Below, in pieces: positions 51,187 to 60,142 of a DNA stretch of 64,000 bases; positions within the stretch are counted from its first letter, which is position 1, and the number at the start of each line of letters is the position of its first letter. Source of the stretch: Alkalicoccus chagannorensis DSM 18086 (GTDB lineage: Bacteria > Bacillota > Bacilli > Bacillales > Salisediminibacteriaceae); NCBI RefSeq assembly GCF_000429725.1, contig NZ_AUCK01000024.1, positions 1-64,000 on the forward strand, in the 5' to 3' direction. The notes beneath the pieces are model-generated. The model did no database searches. It was not told the origin of the DNA and saw only the letters and a program-made list of their open reading frames with translations. The translations under genes were made by a program, and so were the position numbers.

Positions 51187-52192
51187 TTGCACAGCCTCCA
51201 TTGATTTCTTTCTCTCCGTATCGAACCTGCTTTTAGGAATCTCTTATCAATGATACAACAATGACATGCAGCTCGTACGCTCGTTGCTTGTTCCCTGACC
51301 CACGGTAGACAATCTGCGCTGCGAGCAGGCCGCTTTCTGCTTCAGCTGCAAATGAACGTCTGTAAAAGGAGCATCTCTATTGTACCGTATTCTTCCTTTT
51401 GAAGAGAGTCATTGGGACATGTTTCTCCTGCAGCATACAACCACGGACCTTCGGCTTGATCTATTCGGATTGGTTTGACATGCCCGGAGCCGTCGCTCTC
51501 TGATCGGCACGCCGAAAAATCGTATACCATCTTCTTTTTTCAAGAGTGGCATACGGCCGGTCACGCTTCTTCAGAGTTGAAGACATAGACTACCTGCATC
51601 GGCCCTGCCTAGGCAGGTCATGCTTCGGGATAGGTGGCTCCCTTAAAGGCACGTTGGCACGGCTTTCATCAAATACTGGAGGTGAGCATGCACATCCGGT
51701 CTGCTCGGTTGAACGCGTCCAAGACTCATGGGCAGTAGGTGCTTTTCGATGATACGTCCGGCTGCTGTGATCTTTCGTATTTATACAGTCTTTCGGGCTC
51801 CTCCCCCATACCAGATCAGGAGAAGCTTGCATGATTCTTCTTATCTCGCCGTTATTCTTCATATAGAAAAAGGGGCTTCGATAATCTAATGCTGACCACA
51901 GTTACGTCTATGAGCACAGACGATATGCAAGACCGTCTCCTTCTCGGAGCAGTATGTGGGCAGGAACGCATTTTTACGGGTTTTTACGGGCGCGCGGGCA
52001 ATATACCCGCAAAGAGTGGTCCTGCCGCATCTCTTCCCGTTTTACGTTCCTGTGGAGGGTGCTTTCGGGATATGATATTCGCACATAATACCTACTTGTA
52101 TATGGTATAAATGTTGATCACCTCCTATAGATTCGACACTCTCCGACAAAATGTGTGAGAATGTTGGCTTTTTAACAGGGAGATTTCACGCT
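51187..52192. other. Large gene-free region with structured segments
   Basis: No credible gene is seen in about 1 kb. The part 51546-51862 has one long minus-strand frame of odd composition, no good ribosome binding site, and a 14-bp perfect palindrome CCTGCCTAGGCAGG (51604-51617); it may be a dead mobile-element flank. The part 51961-52052 forms long alternative hairpins and is listed separately. A weak repeat echo lies at 51484-51520. Confidence 0.4.
51959..52052 (+). other. Structured segment with two mutually exclusive pairings
   Basis: CAGGAACG (51961-51968) can pair with CGTTCCTG (52045-52052), extended by ACGGG/CCCGT. Alternatively GGCAGGA (51959-51965) can pair with TCCTGCC (52020-52026). 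GCGGG/CCCGC (51994-51998 and 52006-52010) forms inside either. The layout resembles a switching RNA leader but matches no class I know. The next gene starts at 52314. Confidence 0.35.
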
Positions 52193-52216
52193 GTGACAAT
52201 CCGATTTCCTTATATT
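52193..52216 (+). promoter_or_regulatory. Weak promoter candidate for the 3D-domain gene
   Basis: GTGACA near 52193-52198 is followed after about 16-17 bp by TTAAAT/TAAATA. This gives a leader of roughly 95 nt before the ATG at 52314. Evidence is weak. Confidence 0.35.
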
Positions 52217-52313
52217 AAATAACCTGCAAAGCCCTTGCCCCTTCCTTGGCAGGCTGTTAAAGTCATCAGTGTTGGACGAAACGAAAGCAAGAAAAAAGGA
52301 GGTTCATGACATC

Positions 52314-53411
52314 ATGAACAAAGTATTTACACTAACATCCATTAAACAACTAGGTTTCACTGTTGCTGCCGCAGGTGCAGTTCTTTTCGCAGGTGGCACA
52401 GCAGCTGGGGCAGAAGAAAATAAAGATTTCGGTGAAAACCTACTCCACGAAGGCAAATCCCACGCTAACGTAGTAGAGCTGGAAGAGCTTCTCGGCGAAA
52501 AAGGTTACTTTGACGAAGCGCCTGACGCACAGTACACCGGAGCTACAGCACAGGCTGTCCAGGCATTCCAAGAAGATAACGGCCTGATTGTAGACGGTCT
52601 TGCCGGCGTTCAGACAACCGGCGCTCTTGCTGAACTGCAGAACGGCGATAACGGATTTCTCGTAGAAGAACTACAGCAGGATCTTGCATCCCTTGGACTT
52701 TATGACTTCGACATTGACGGCCTTTTCGGTCCAATCACTGAAGAAGCATTGACAACGTTCCAGAGCAACCACGGTCTTGAAGCTGACGGAGTAGCAGATG
52801 CTGCAACGTACGCTGCACTGCACGATGTTACCCGTTACGGTTCTTCTGAGTCTGTACAGGAAGAAGCACCAGCTGAAGAAGCACCAGCTGAAGAAGCACC
52901 AGCTGAAGAACAGGCTGCCGCTGAAGAGCAGGTTGCTGCTGAAGAACAGGCTGCTGCTGAAGAACAGGCTGCCGCTGAAGAGCAGGCTGCCGCTGAAGAG
53001 CAGGCTGCTGCTGAAGAACAGGCTGCTGCTGAAGAGCAGGCTGCTGCTGAAGAGCAGGCTGCTGCTGAAGAGCAGGCTGCTGCTGAAGAACAGACTTCAA
53101 GCGAACAGCCGGACGGTCAGACTATCACAATGGAAGCAACCGCTTATACAGCGAACTGCACGGGCTGCACCGGCGTTACTGCAACAGGCATCGACTTGAA
53201 TGCGAACCCGAACCAGAGCGTCGTAGCAGTTGACCCTAGCGTGATTCCACTCGGTTCTACAGTCTACGTTGAAGGCTATGGCGAAGCTGTTGCCGGCGAC
53301 ACAGGCGGTGCAATCAACGGAAACCGCATCGATCTTTACATGCAGTCTAACCAAGAAGCAGTAAACTTCGGTCGTCAGACAATTGACGTAACGGTTGTCG
53401 ACACACCGTAA
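52314..53411 (+). CDS. Secreted cell-wall protein: two peptidoglycan-binding domains, acidic repeats, 3D domain
   Basis: This 365-residue protein has a signal peptide (residues 1-34, ending AAGA), two PG-binding-1 domains (about 45-105 and 110-175), a low-complexity linker and a C-terminal 3D domain (about 280-365). The linker has three APAEE units and ten QAAAEE-type hexads. The 3D domain keeps the three aspartates in VDPSVIPLGS, GDTGGAI and RIDLYM. Such 3D domains are found in lytic transglycosylases of the YocH/Sps/Rpf type, so it probably cleaves peptidoglycan. AAAGGAGG precedes the ATG. The linker may span an acidic wall. Confidence 0.88.
   Translation: MNKVFTLTSIKQLGFTVAAAGAVLFAGGTAAGAEENKDFGENLLHEGKSHANVVELEELLGEKGYFDEAPDAQYTGATAQAVQAFQEDNGLIVDGLAGVQTTGALAELQNGDNGFLVEELQQDLASLGLYDFDIDGLFGPITEEALTTFQSNHGLEADGVADAATYAALHDVTRYGSSESVQEEAPAEEAPAEEAPAEEQAAAEEQVAAEEQAAAEEQAAAEEQAAAEEQAAAEEQAAAEEQAAAEEQAAAEEQAAAEEQTSSEQPDGQTITMEATAYTANCTGCTGVTATGIDLNANPNQSVVAVDPSVIPLGSTVYVEGYGEAVAGDTGGAINGNRIDLYMQSNQEAVNFGRQTIDVTVVDTP
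52861..53092 (+). repeat. In-frame tandem repeats (3 x 15 bp, then 10 x 18 bp)
   Basis: Three GAAGAAGCACCAGCT-type units are followed by ten near-identical 18-bp units encoding QAAAEE, one of them QVAAEE. Differences between units are almost all silent third-base changes. Copy number is likely to vary between strains. Confidence 0.9.
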
Positions 53412-53424
53412 CAGAAAAAAAGTC

Positions 53425-53462
53425 ATGGCTGTCCCAGCATCTGCTGGGGCAGCCATTTTTAA
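53425..53462 (+). terminator. Terminator of the 3D-domain gene
   Basis: ATGGCTGTCCCAGCA pairs with TGCTGGGGCAGCCAT (one G-T pair), followed by TTTTTAAA. Confidence 0.8.
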
Positions 53463-53667
53463 ATTTGGTCATAAGCTCATACTGCTCCGCGCAGGATAGA
53501 CGAGCACATCATCTTCTTTTGTCCCCTATTCGACGAGAAGCAAGCGTCATCTCCCCCGGCCGTGCTTAATTGCGCAAGAAACTAGCCTTCGTGCTTAAGG
53601 ATGTGTTGCCGGCCCAGATAGACAGCGCCTCCTTTTCCAGCTACACTGGTACAAAAGGGGGATCACG

Positions 53668-55356
53668 ATGACATTTTACCAGCAGGAAACAGATATACAT
53701 AATCTCGACGCCATGGAGGACATGTGCCGTCAGCTGCTCGAGCAGGACATCAGCACGACAGCTGAACTGGAAGCATGGATCGCCGACGTTTCGACGTTTC
53801 AGGAGAAAGTGGAAGAAATCCTCACCGGCCACTACATTGAATTTCAGTGCCGGAGTAATGACGAGTCAGCTAAAAAAGCAGTGGAGTTTGACCAGCAGTA
53901 CGTTGAACCGCTCCGGAAAACGTATACCGCAGCCTGGGACAAGAAACTGCTGCAGCACCCGCTCACTTCCTCTCTTCCGGAAAGCTATGCATTTTTAATG
54001 AAGAAAAAAATCAATGCACAGGAGCTCTACGATGAAGAAAACGTTCAATTAGAAATCAAAGAAGATGAGCTGGCCAATACTTATTTCGAATACACCGGCG
54101 GTCTGACGGTTTCCTGGGATGGCAGAGAAATGTCCCTCAGCGAACTAGCTCCTTTTTTTGAATCCAAAGACAGAAACATAAGAAAACAAGCATTCCTTCT
54201 TCAGAAGGAGGCTTTTATGGGCATCGCCGAAGAATTGCAGGCTATTATGAGCCGGCTGCTGACGCTTAGAAAAGAGAAAGCTGCGAATGCCGGTGTATCT
54301 GACTACCGATATTACATGTTCAAACAGTATGAGCGGTTTGACTATACTCCAGAAGACTGCCGGACGCTTGCTTATGCCATTCGTGATCATGTTCGTCCGT
54401 GGAAGGAAAAGCTGCAGGAACAGCATCAGTACAAACTCGGCGTCGACACCTACCGTCCATGGGACGTGCGGGCAACAACAGACGAGGAAGCTTCCCTCAA
54501 GCCTTTTCAGACAAGGGGAGAGCTGGTGTCACGAGCTTCTTCCGTTCTCGCAGAAATTCACCCACCTTTTGCCGATCTGCTTGAGACGATGGACAAGCAG
54601 GAGATGCTTGACTTGACCGGCAGACAGGGAAAGGCGCCCGGCGGCTTCTGTTCGTTCCTTCCAGTGTCAAAACTTTCGTTTATTTTTATGAATGCTTCGG
54701 GAGTACACGATGACATGATCACGCTGCTGCACGAGATGGGGCACTGCATTCACAACGACTACATGAAGTCGCTTGAGATACCAGAGTACAAAGATGTGCC
54801 GATGGAAGCAGCAGAGCTTGCCAGCATGTCCATGGAGCTGTTGACGATGGACTACTGGCACTACTACTACCCTGATAACAAAGAACTGCGTCAGGCTAAA
54901 CTGCATCATCTGAAAGACATCATTCACTTCCTCCCCTTCGGGATCGTCGTCGATCAATTCCAGCACTGGATGTATGAAAATCCAGAACACACCGAGCAGG
55001 AACGCGCGGAGAAGTTTCAGGAGCTGGAACAGTTCTTTGATGCCGGCGGTGTAGACTGGTCCGAAGTAGAAGAATGGCAGCAGCTCTCCTGGCTGCGCAT
55101 TCTGCACATATTTGAAGTCCCTCTCTATTTCATTGACTATGTCATTGCCCAGCTCGGCGCCCTTCAAGTGTACAAACGATACCGGCAGGAACCAGAGGCT
55201 GCTGTGGAAGATTTGACGGCCGCGCTTGCGCTCGGCTCGTCCGTCCCACTCCCCGAAATCTATGAACGAGCGGGCATCGCCTTTGATTTCAGTTCAGATA
55301 AGACCGAAGAACTGATGACCTTTCTGCAGGAAGAAATAAACCAGCTGGAACAATAG
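53668..55356 (+). CDS. M3-family oligoendopeptidase (PepF-like)
   Basis: This 562-residue zinc metallopeptidase of the M3 family has H355-E-M-G-H359 and third ligand E383. M3 oligoendopeptidases degrade oligopeptides in the cytoplasm. Length matches the M3 oligoendopeptidase F-like group (about 560-600). GGGGG precedes the ATG. It is a single gene, followed by a family A repeat and a decayed IS. Confidence 0.9.
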   Translation: MTFYQQETDIHNLDAMEDMCRQLLEQDISTTAELEAWIADVSTFQEKVEEILTGHYIEFQCRSNDESAKKAVEFDQQYVEPLRKTYTAAWDKKLLQHPLTSSLPESYAFLMKKKINAQELYDEENVQLEIKEDELANTYFEYTGGLTVSWDGREMSLSELAPFFESKDRNIRKQAFLLQKEAFMGIAEELQAIMSRLLTLRKEKAANAGVSDYRYYMFKQYERFDYTPEDCRTLAYAIRDHVRPWKEKLQEQHQYKLGVDTYRPWDVRATTDEEASLKPFQTRGELVSRASSVLAEIHPPFADLLETMDKQEMLDLTGRQGKAPGGFCSFLPVSKLSFIFMNASGVHDDMITLLHEMGHCIHNDYMKSLEIPEYKDVPMEAAELASMSMELLTMDYWHYYYPDNKELRQAKLHHLKDIIHFLPFGIVVDQFQHWMYENPEHTEQERAEKFQELEQFFDAGGVDWSEVEEWQQLSWLRILHIFEVPLYFIDYVIAQLGALQVYKRYRQEPEAAVEDLTAALALGSSVPLPEIYERAGIAFDFSSDKTEELMTFLQEEINQLEQ

Positions 55357-55442
55357 TATGAATCATAGAAGGGGCTCTGCGCCTCTTCCAGCAGGGTCCT
55401 GCCACAGCTGGCGCAGGCACCAACTGCTTCCTTATTCCAGAC

Positions 55443-55569
55443 CAAAAGCGCCTTTTTGTCGGAACGTCGTGTAACGCAAGCTTTACGAGGGAAGAAAGAG
55501 GTTTTCTTTCTTCCCGTGCAGTGCAAGAAGCCGACGTCTTCTTGTATGAGAACTTATACATTCCTATAT
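55443..55569 (+). repeat. Family A structured repeat, copy A7
   Basis: The outer stem changed on both sides to ACGTCG/CGACGT and the inner stem to GGGAAGAAAG/CTTTCTTCCC. Both remain fully paired. It ends about ten bases from the IS1182-type terminus at 55580. Confidence 0.75.
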
Positions 55570-55579
55570 TTTGAAAAGA

Positions 55580-56202
55580 GGAGGCTGGGACAACATCGTT
55601 CTCCAGTACGTAAAAAACGCTTTCGACGATCCAGATGGGGTCATCGAAAGCGTTCTGTTTGTCAGAAATGATAACGAATCTGTTCCATGACCGCTGTTTT
55701 TCATCATGAAAAAGCGAATTGCGTATAGGCGCAACAAAAATACTTCCATCATCATTTTCGGATGGTGGGGAGGCCGTCCACTGAAAGCATCAAAGGCTTC
55801 TTCCGGTATGAATGCCATGAGGTCGTTCACCGCAAATGGCCCATCATGTTTTTGCCATTGAAAGGACAATTCCACCGGCAGCACCAGTTGATTTCAGTTG
55901 TACTCTTCAAGCCTGAGGACACCTACAGTTTTGTTATGACTTGGTCGTTCTAACTGAACCTGAAGGTCTTTTTTTATGGAGAAATCAAGAACGTTAGGTC
56001 TCTATCAGGTACTGATCCTGAAAAGGCAAGCCCGCGGAAAAAGCAAGTGCTGAAGATGCCCCGTAGCCGTTTTTGCGTCGGTTAACTGAAGCATTGCCCG
56101 CGGCAAGCGATTGTCATTGGAAGGATTAACCCCCCTCATACAGAAAGCCCCCACCAAAAGTAGTAAGGGATTCCTTTTTATTTTCGTTTTGTCCCAGCCT
56201 CC
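55580..56202 (-). mobile_element. Internally deleted IS1182-type element with both termini
   Basis: The termini GGAGGCTGGGACAA (55580-55593) and its complement (56189-56202) enclose only 623 bp. Between them lie the 3' end (shared with 22508-22590), a fragment of transposase N-terminus and the leader with worn hairpins. An intact element would be about 1.6-1.9 kb, so most of the transposase is deleted. It could be mobilised only in trans. Confidence 0.7.
55681..55916 (-). pseudogene. IS1182-family transposase N-terminal fragment
   Basis: Reading leftward from 55916 the peptide is LEEYN, stop, NQLVLPVELSFQWQKHD, then FAVNDLMAFIPEEAFD and HHPKMMMEVFLL, matching the IS1182 N-terminus. The start codon is lost, an in-frame stop lies six codons in, and the frame breaks near 55740. 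Confidence 0.75.
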
Positions 56203-56377
56203 TTCCGTCTTCAGGAGGTTGATTGGTTCACGTAACAATCGTCTACCGCGGACAGGTCACATCCGTGGCCTTCCTTGATGAACGTGTATCGATGCCTATC
56301 TCCCGATCAAGAGGCCTGCTTTCTCGGCTTCGTGAAAGCTTGCTTCTCCAGCCCCTTTTCCCCGGAGCGGCAGCAGC

Positions 56378-57355
56378 CTAGTAAGCGCCGCGGATCAGCG
56401 GATGAACTTCTTCCTTATAAAAGCTTCGCAGCTTCGCCTTTTCTTCTGCAGTAAACGACGGTACATCGGGTGCTTCCAGCAGCTCTTTCACTTGATCCAC
56501 CCGTTTGAATCCGGGAATGACAGCGGAGACCGCCTCTTCATCGAGAATCCATCGAAGCGCTGCTTTGGTCATCGAACCACGATTTTCTGCTATCCATTCC
56601 AGCTCCCGGCTCAACGTAATACCCGCTTCGAACGGAATTCCGCCGAATGTTTCACCAACATTGAACGCTGCGCCATCCTGGTTGAATAATCGATGGTCAT
56701 CCTCTTCAAACTGATGATTGTGCTGGAATTTCCCGGTAAGGAGTCCGCTGGCAAGCGGAACGCGGGCAATAATGCCGATTTCTTTTTTCAATGCTTCAGG
56801 AAACAACGTATCCTGCGGTTTCTGACGGAAGAGGTTGAAAATCACCTGCAGCACGCTCACCCTGGATTGATCCATCGCGAGCAGTCCTTCCTCAACCGTT
56901 TCCACGCTTACGCCGTACTGACGAATCAGTCCTTCATCCTGCAGTTTATCAAGCACCCCGAATACCGATCCGTCCCGGATGATGTGTTCAGGAGGGCAGT
57001 GAATCTGATACAGGTCCAGCTGCTCGCGGCCGAGCCGTCTCAACGTGCCTTCCAGCCATCCTCGGACGGCACCTTCGCTGTAAGTCTCTGGATCATCAAT
57101 ATCTCCCGCTCTGCAGAATTTACTCGCGATATAGATGTCCTGGTCTGCTCCGCGGACCGCCCGTCCGATCAGCTCCTCTGCGTGACCATCACCGTAAACA
57201 TCCGCCGTATCAAAGAAATTAACTCCGGCGTTCATCGCTGTCTCCAACCCCTGAAGCGCTTCGGTGTCGTTCGTTTTCCCCCACGCTCCGCCGATCGCCC
57301 ACGTGCCAAAACTTAATTCACTGACCTTCATGTCTCCCAGTGTCCGATAATTCAT
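56378..57355 (-). CDS. Aldo/keto reductase
   Basis: This 325-residue TIM-barrel NADPH-dependent oxidoreductase has catalytic tetrad D49, Y54, K79 and H119. It resembles the YhdN/IolS-type general aldo/keto reductases of Bacillus, which reduce small aldehydes. The C-terminal IPGFKRVDQVKE binds the cofactor. The ATG overlaps the stop of the small upstream gene as ATGA. Confidence 0.9.
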   Translation of the reverse strand: MNYRTLGDMKVSELSFGTWAIGGAWGKTNDTEALQGLETAMNAGVNFFDTADVYGDGHAEELIGRAVRGADQDIYIASKFCRAGDIDDPETYSEGAVRGWLEGTLRRLGREQLDLYQIHCPPEHIIRDGSVFGVLDKLQDEGLIRQYGVSVETVEEGLLAMDQSRVSVLQVIFNLFRQKPQDTLFPEALKKEIGIIARVPLASGLLTGKFQHNHQFEEDDHRLFNQDGAAFNVGETFGGIPFEAGITLSRELEWIAENRGSMTKAALRWILDEEAVSAVIPGFKRVDQVKELLEAPDVPSFTAEEKAKLRSFYKEEVHPLIRGAY

Positions 57356-57681
57356 AGGCCCCTCCTCTGTTCATATTGTTCAGCCTGCTTTTTCAATATC
57401 CTCTTTTCCAATTCTTTAAACGCTTCAATAAAGTCCATTGGATCGTCCTTAATGGAGTAGGAGAAGACCCCCTTGCTCGTATGAACGTACAAAATCGAGT
57501 CCTCTCCGCTCATCCAGCGGTAGGACATGTCAAAGATATGTTCCGTATTGAATTCACGTCGATGCGTCACGAGCTTGTCTTCATAAAGGTACAACATCCG
57601 TTCATACTCTACGTTCTTCTGCTCCAGGCTGGTGATCTCCCGTTCTACTTTATAATATGGATGGGATGCCAGTAGTGTCAT
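57352..57681 (-). CDS. Small protein of unknown function, coupled to the aldo/keto reductase gene
   Basis: This 109-residue protein has an N-terminal helical part and a beta-rich centre (RREFNTEHIFDMSYRWM, ILYVHTSKGVFSYSI) reminiscent of a small PH-like fold, then a charged helix. I do not recognise a family. GGAGGTGAGG precedes the ATG. The four-base overlap suggests joint expression with the reductase. Confidence 0.65.
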   Translation of the reverse strand: MTLLASHPYYKVEREITSLEQKNVEYERMLYLYEDKLVTHRREFNTEHIFDMSYRWMSGEDSILYVHTSKGVFSYSIKDDPMDFIEAFKELEKRILKKQAEQYEQRRGL

Positions 57682-57803
57682 GGCTGCCTCACCTCCTTTT
57701 CCTCTATCCTACTTTGAACCAGCATGGACCGCAACATAGGGGACCGCTCTTGCACCTTCAAATGGAATCTGACATGATACATAGAGTAAAGGATGTGTCA
57801 TCC

Positions 57804-59045
57804 ATGAAGCAGCAGTCTTCTTTTTTCTATGGCTGGTATATTGTGATGCTCGGAGCACTCAGTCTGTTTTTCTCTGGACCCGGTCAAACGTATTCCAACT
57901 CGGTCTTCATCGATTTTTACATAATGGACTTCGGATGGGAGCGATCCCTCGTCTCCGGTATCTACTCCGGTGCGACGCTCTCGGCAGGATTGCTGCTGTT
58001 TATTGTAGGACGGAGTATCGACCGCTTCGGTCAGCGGAAGATGTCTCTCCTCGTGAGCATCCTCCTCGCCGCCGCCTGCATATGGAATAGTTACGTCGTG
58101 AGCCCCTGGATGCTGTTCATCGGATTTTTTCTGATCCGCCTGCTCGGACAGGGGTCCATGACACTCGTCCCTAATACACTCGTTCCCCAGTGGTTTATCG
58201 TTAAAAGAGGACGGGCTCTCAGTTTGATGATGCTCGGTGGATTTGCCAGCTCTACGCTCTATCCTCCGCTGAATGCCTGGCTGATCAGTGAATACGGCTG
58301 GGAGGTCACGTGGCGGATCCTCGGCATTACCATTCTCGTTATTTTCGTTCCGCTGGCTTATTTTTTCCTCAGAAATAAACCAGAAGACATCGGCCTGCTT
58401 CCAGACGGCGAGGAAGCTTCATCGGATACCGGCACCGAGCAGAAACGTGGGACGCCCGAAGTATCCTTCACCCTGCGGGAAGCAGCACACACACGACAAT
58501 TCTGGCTGCTCCTTCTTTGTGTTGGTATTCCGTCCATGCTCAACACCGGCCTGACCTTCCATCTCGTCTCGATCATGGAGGATACCGGACTCGGAATAGG
58601 AACGGCCGCCTTCGTGCTCAGCCTCATGGCTGCAGTCGGCTTCCCGGTAACGCTCGTATCAGGTTTTGTTCTGGAACGGGTCAAAGTCAATGTCGTCTTT
58701 GCCTTTGTCTTCGTCGGTCAGATTCTCTTTCTAATCATCCTCCTTTTTACGAATTCCTTTGCAGCTGCCGTGCTCTTCGGTGTGATATGGGGCATTGTAG
58801 GGGGATTGGAGCGGATCTGCATTTCCATCGTTTTCCCGGATTATTTCGGACGCGCCCATATCGGCAGCATTAAAAGTATCGCTACGACAGTGACCGTAGC
58901 TGGATCAGCGTTTGGCCCGCTTCCTTTCGGTTTTGCGTTCGATCTGTTTAACGGGTATACAGAAATTCTGCTGATCAGCTTTCTTTTCCCCGTTGCAGGA
59001 ATCGCTGCCTGTCTGCTTTCCCCGAAGCCGCGCCCTCCTGCATAG
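57804..59045 (+). CDS. MFS transporter, OFA (oxalate/formate antiporter-like) group
   Basis: This 413-residue transporter has about 12 transmembrane helices. The N-terminal FYGWYIVMLGALSLFFSGPGQT and the loop RSIDRFGQRK are typical of the OFA/monocarboxylate branch of the major facilitator superfamily. It probably carries a small organic anion; the substrate is unknown. ATG 57804 follows AAAGGATGTG. It is divergent from the reductase operon. Confidence 0.85.
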   Translation: MKQQSSFFYGWYIVMLGALSLFFSGPGQTYSNSVFIDFYIMDFGWERSLVSGIYSGATLSAGLLLFIVGRSIDRFGQRKMSLLVSILLAAACIWNSYVVSPWMLFIGFFLIRLLGQGSMTLVPNTLVPQWFIVKRGRALSLMMLGGFASSTLYPPLNAWLISEYGWEVTWRILGITILVIFVPLAYFFLRNKPEDIGLLPDGEEASSDTGTEQKRGTPEVSFTLREAAHTRQFWLLLLCVGIPSMLNTGLTFHLVSIMEDTGLGIGTAAFVLSLMAAVGFPVTLVSGFVLERVKVNVVFAFVFVGQILFLIILLFTNSFAAAVLFGVIWGIVGGLERICISIVFPDYFGRAHIGSIKSIATTVTVAGSAFGPLPFGFAFDLFNGYTEILLISFLFPVAGIAACLLSPKPRPPA

Positions 59046-59105
59046 CGGAACCGTCCGGTTACCTGTTATACTGATTCTATATACGCATAAGAAAGGGTGA
59101 CAACG

Positions 59106-59315
59106 ATGGATTTGTTTACTGTACCCGATCCGACGGCTCCAGAAATGGGGTATGCCTATCTGTTCATGGCACTCATGCTGATTGTGGCAGCCGCAGCGAT
59201 CTACCGTTTCAAAAAAAACAGCCGGCAGACAGAAGAGAAGCAGCCTCAAGAAGTATACGAAATGTTTGAAACAGAAGAAGAACATAAACAGAAAAAGCAG
59301 TCTGATCAAAACTGA
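59106..59315 (+). CDS. Small single-pass membrane protein
   Basis: This 69-residue protein has one transmembrane helix (about residues 17-37) and a highly charged cytoplasmic tail rich in Glu, Lys and Gln. AAAGGGTG precedes ATG 59106. It lies 60 bp after the MFS gene and 17 bp before pgeF, so it may be co-transcribed with both. Function unknown. Confidence 0.65.
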   Translation: MDLFTVPDPTAPEMGYAYLFMALMLIVAAAAIYRFKKNSRQTEEKQPQEVYEMFETEEEHKQKKQSDQN

Positions 59316-59332
59316 ACAAAGGAGCAGCCGTT

Positions 59333-60142
59333 ATGGAATCAGCTTTTGTACAGCAGCAGCATACCCTTCACCTGAATGAGTGGGAAAACAAACGTCCCGG
59401 TCTTACCGCCGGATTCACGCTCCGTACCGGCGGTGTCAGTCTTCCCCCTTATCACTCTGCCAATTACGGCCTGCACGTCCAGGACGATCCGGATCACGTT
59501 CGAAAAAACCGGCAGAGCCTGGCCGGCGCGATTGGATTTCCGATCTCCTCCTGGGTGGCTGCCGAACAGACACACGGAGACCAGATTGTAAAAGTAACCC
59601 AGCCTCTCGCCGGCAGCGGCTCCCTTTCCTACGAAGATACGATTAAGCGGACGGATGGCTTCTATACACAGGAGAAAAACATCCTGCTTACGCTTGGATT
59701 TGCAGACTGCATTCCGATGTATTTTTTCTCTCCGGAAAAAGAGATGATCGGTACAGCCCATGCCGGATGGAAAGGGACGGTGCAGAATATCACAGGGAAA
59801 ATGGTCCGCCTCTGGAATGAACTGGAAGACATCCATCCGGGTACAATCCTCGCTGCCGTCGGTCCGGGGATCGGACCCTGCTGCTACACCGTCGATGAAC
59901 ATGTAATCACACAGCTGCAGGAGGTCCTTCCCAACCATGAACCGTTCGAGAAAAACGAGGATGGTACGTATCAGCTCTCCCTGCGCGAAGCGAATTACCA
60001 TCTGCTTATTCAGGAGGGCGTTCCCCCGCAGAACATCCTGTATTCCACCGATTGTACCTCGTGCCGTGAGTCGCAGTACTTCTCCCACCGGCGCGATGAA
60101 GGCACGACCGGCCGGATGATCAGTTTCATTGGACTTAAGTAA
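59333..60142 (+). CDS. pgeF: PgeF/YlmD, laccase-domain peptidoglycan-editing factor
   Basis: This 269-residue protein has the zinc or copper site of the DUF152/YfiH family: the histidine of EQTHGD, the cysteine of FADCIPM and the histidine of GTAHAGWKG. Family members edit peptidoglycan precursors carrying wrong amino acids or act on purine nucleosides. In B. subtilis the gene (ylmD) sits in the division cluster with ylmE; here it is alone. AAAGGAG precedes the ATG. Confidence 0.9.
   Translation: MESAFVQQQHTLHLNEWENKRPGLTAGFTLRTGGVSLPPYHSANYGLHVQDDPDHVRKNRQSLAGAIGFPISSWVAAEQTHGDQIVKVTQPLAGSGSLSYEDTIKRTDGFYTQEKNILLTLGFADCIPMYFFSPEKEMIGTAHAGWKGTVQNITGKMVRLWNELEDIHPGTILAAVGPGIGPCCYTVDEHVITQLQEVLPNHEPFEKNEDGTYQLSLREANYHLLIQEGVPPQNILYSTDCTSCRESQYFSHRRDEGTTGRMISFIGLK

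Noticed and set aside
51342-51862. Minus-strand frames of 62 and 90 codons
   Set aside because: Odd composition (Arg, Ser, Pro, Cys rich), no ribosome binding site, and no recognisable family. Kept only as an unexplained segment.
52798-53199. Leu/Lys-rich plus-strand frame and Gln/Leu-rich minus-strand frame over 52828-53100
   Set aside because: Both are out-of-frame readings of the 18-bp tandem repeat in the 3D-domain gene. Repeats of length divisible by three keep all frames open.
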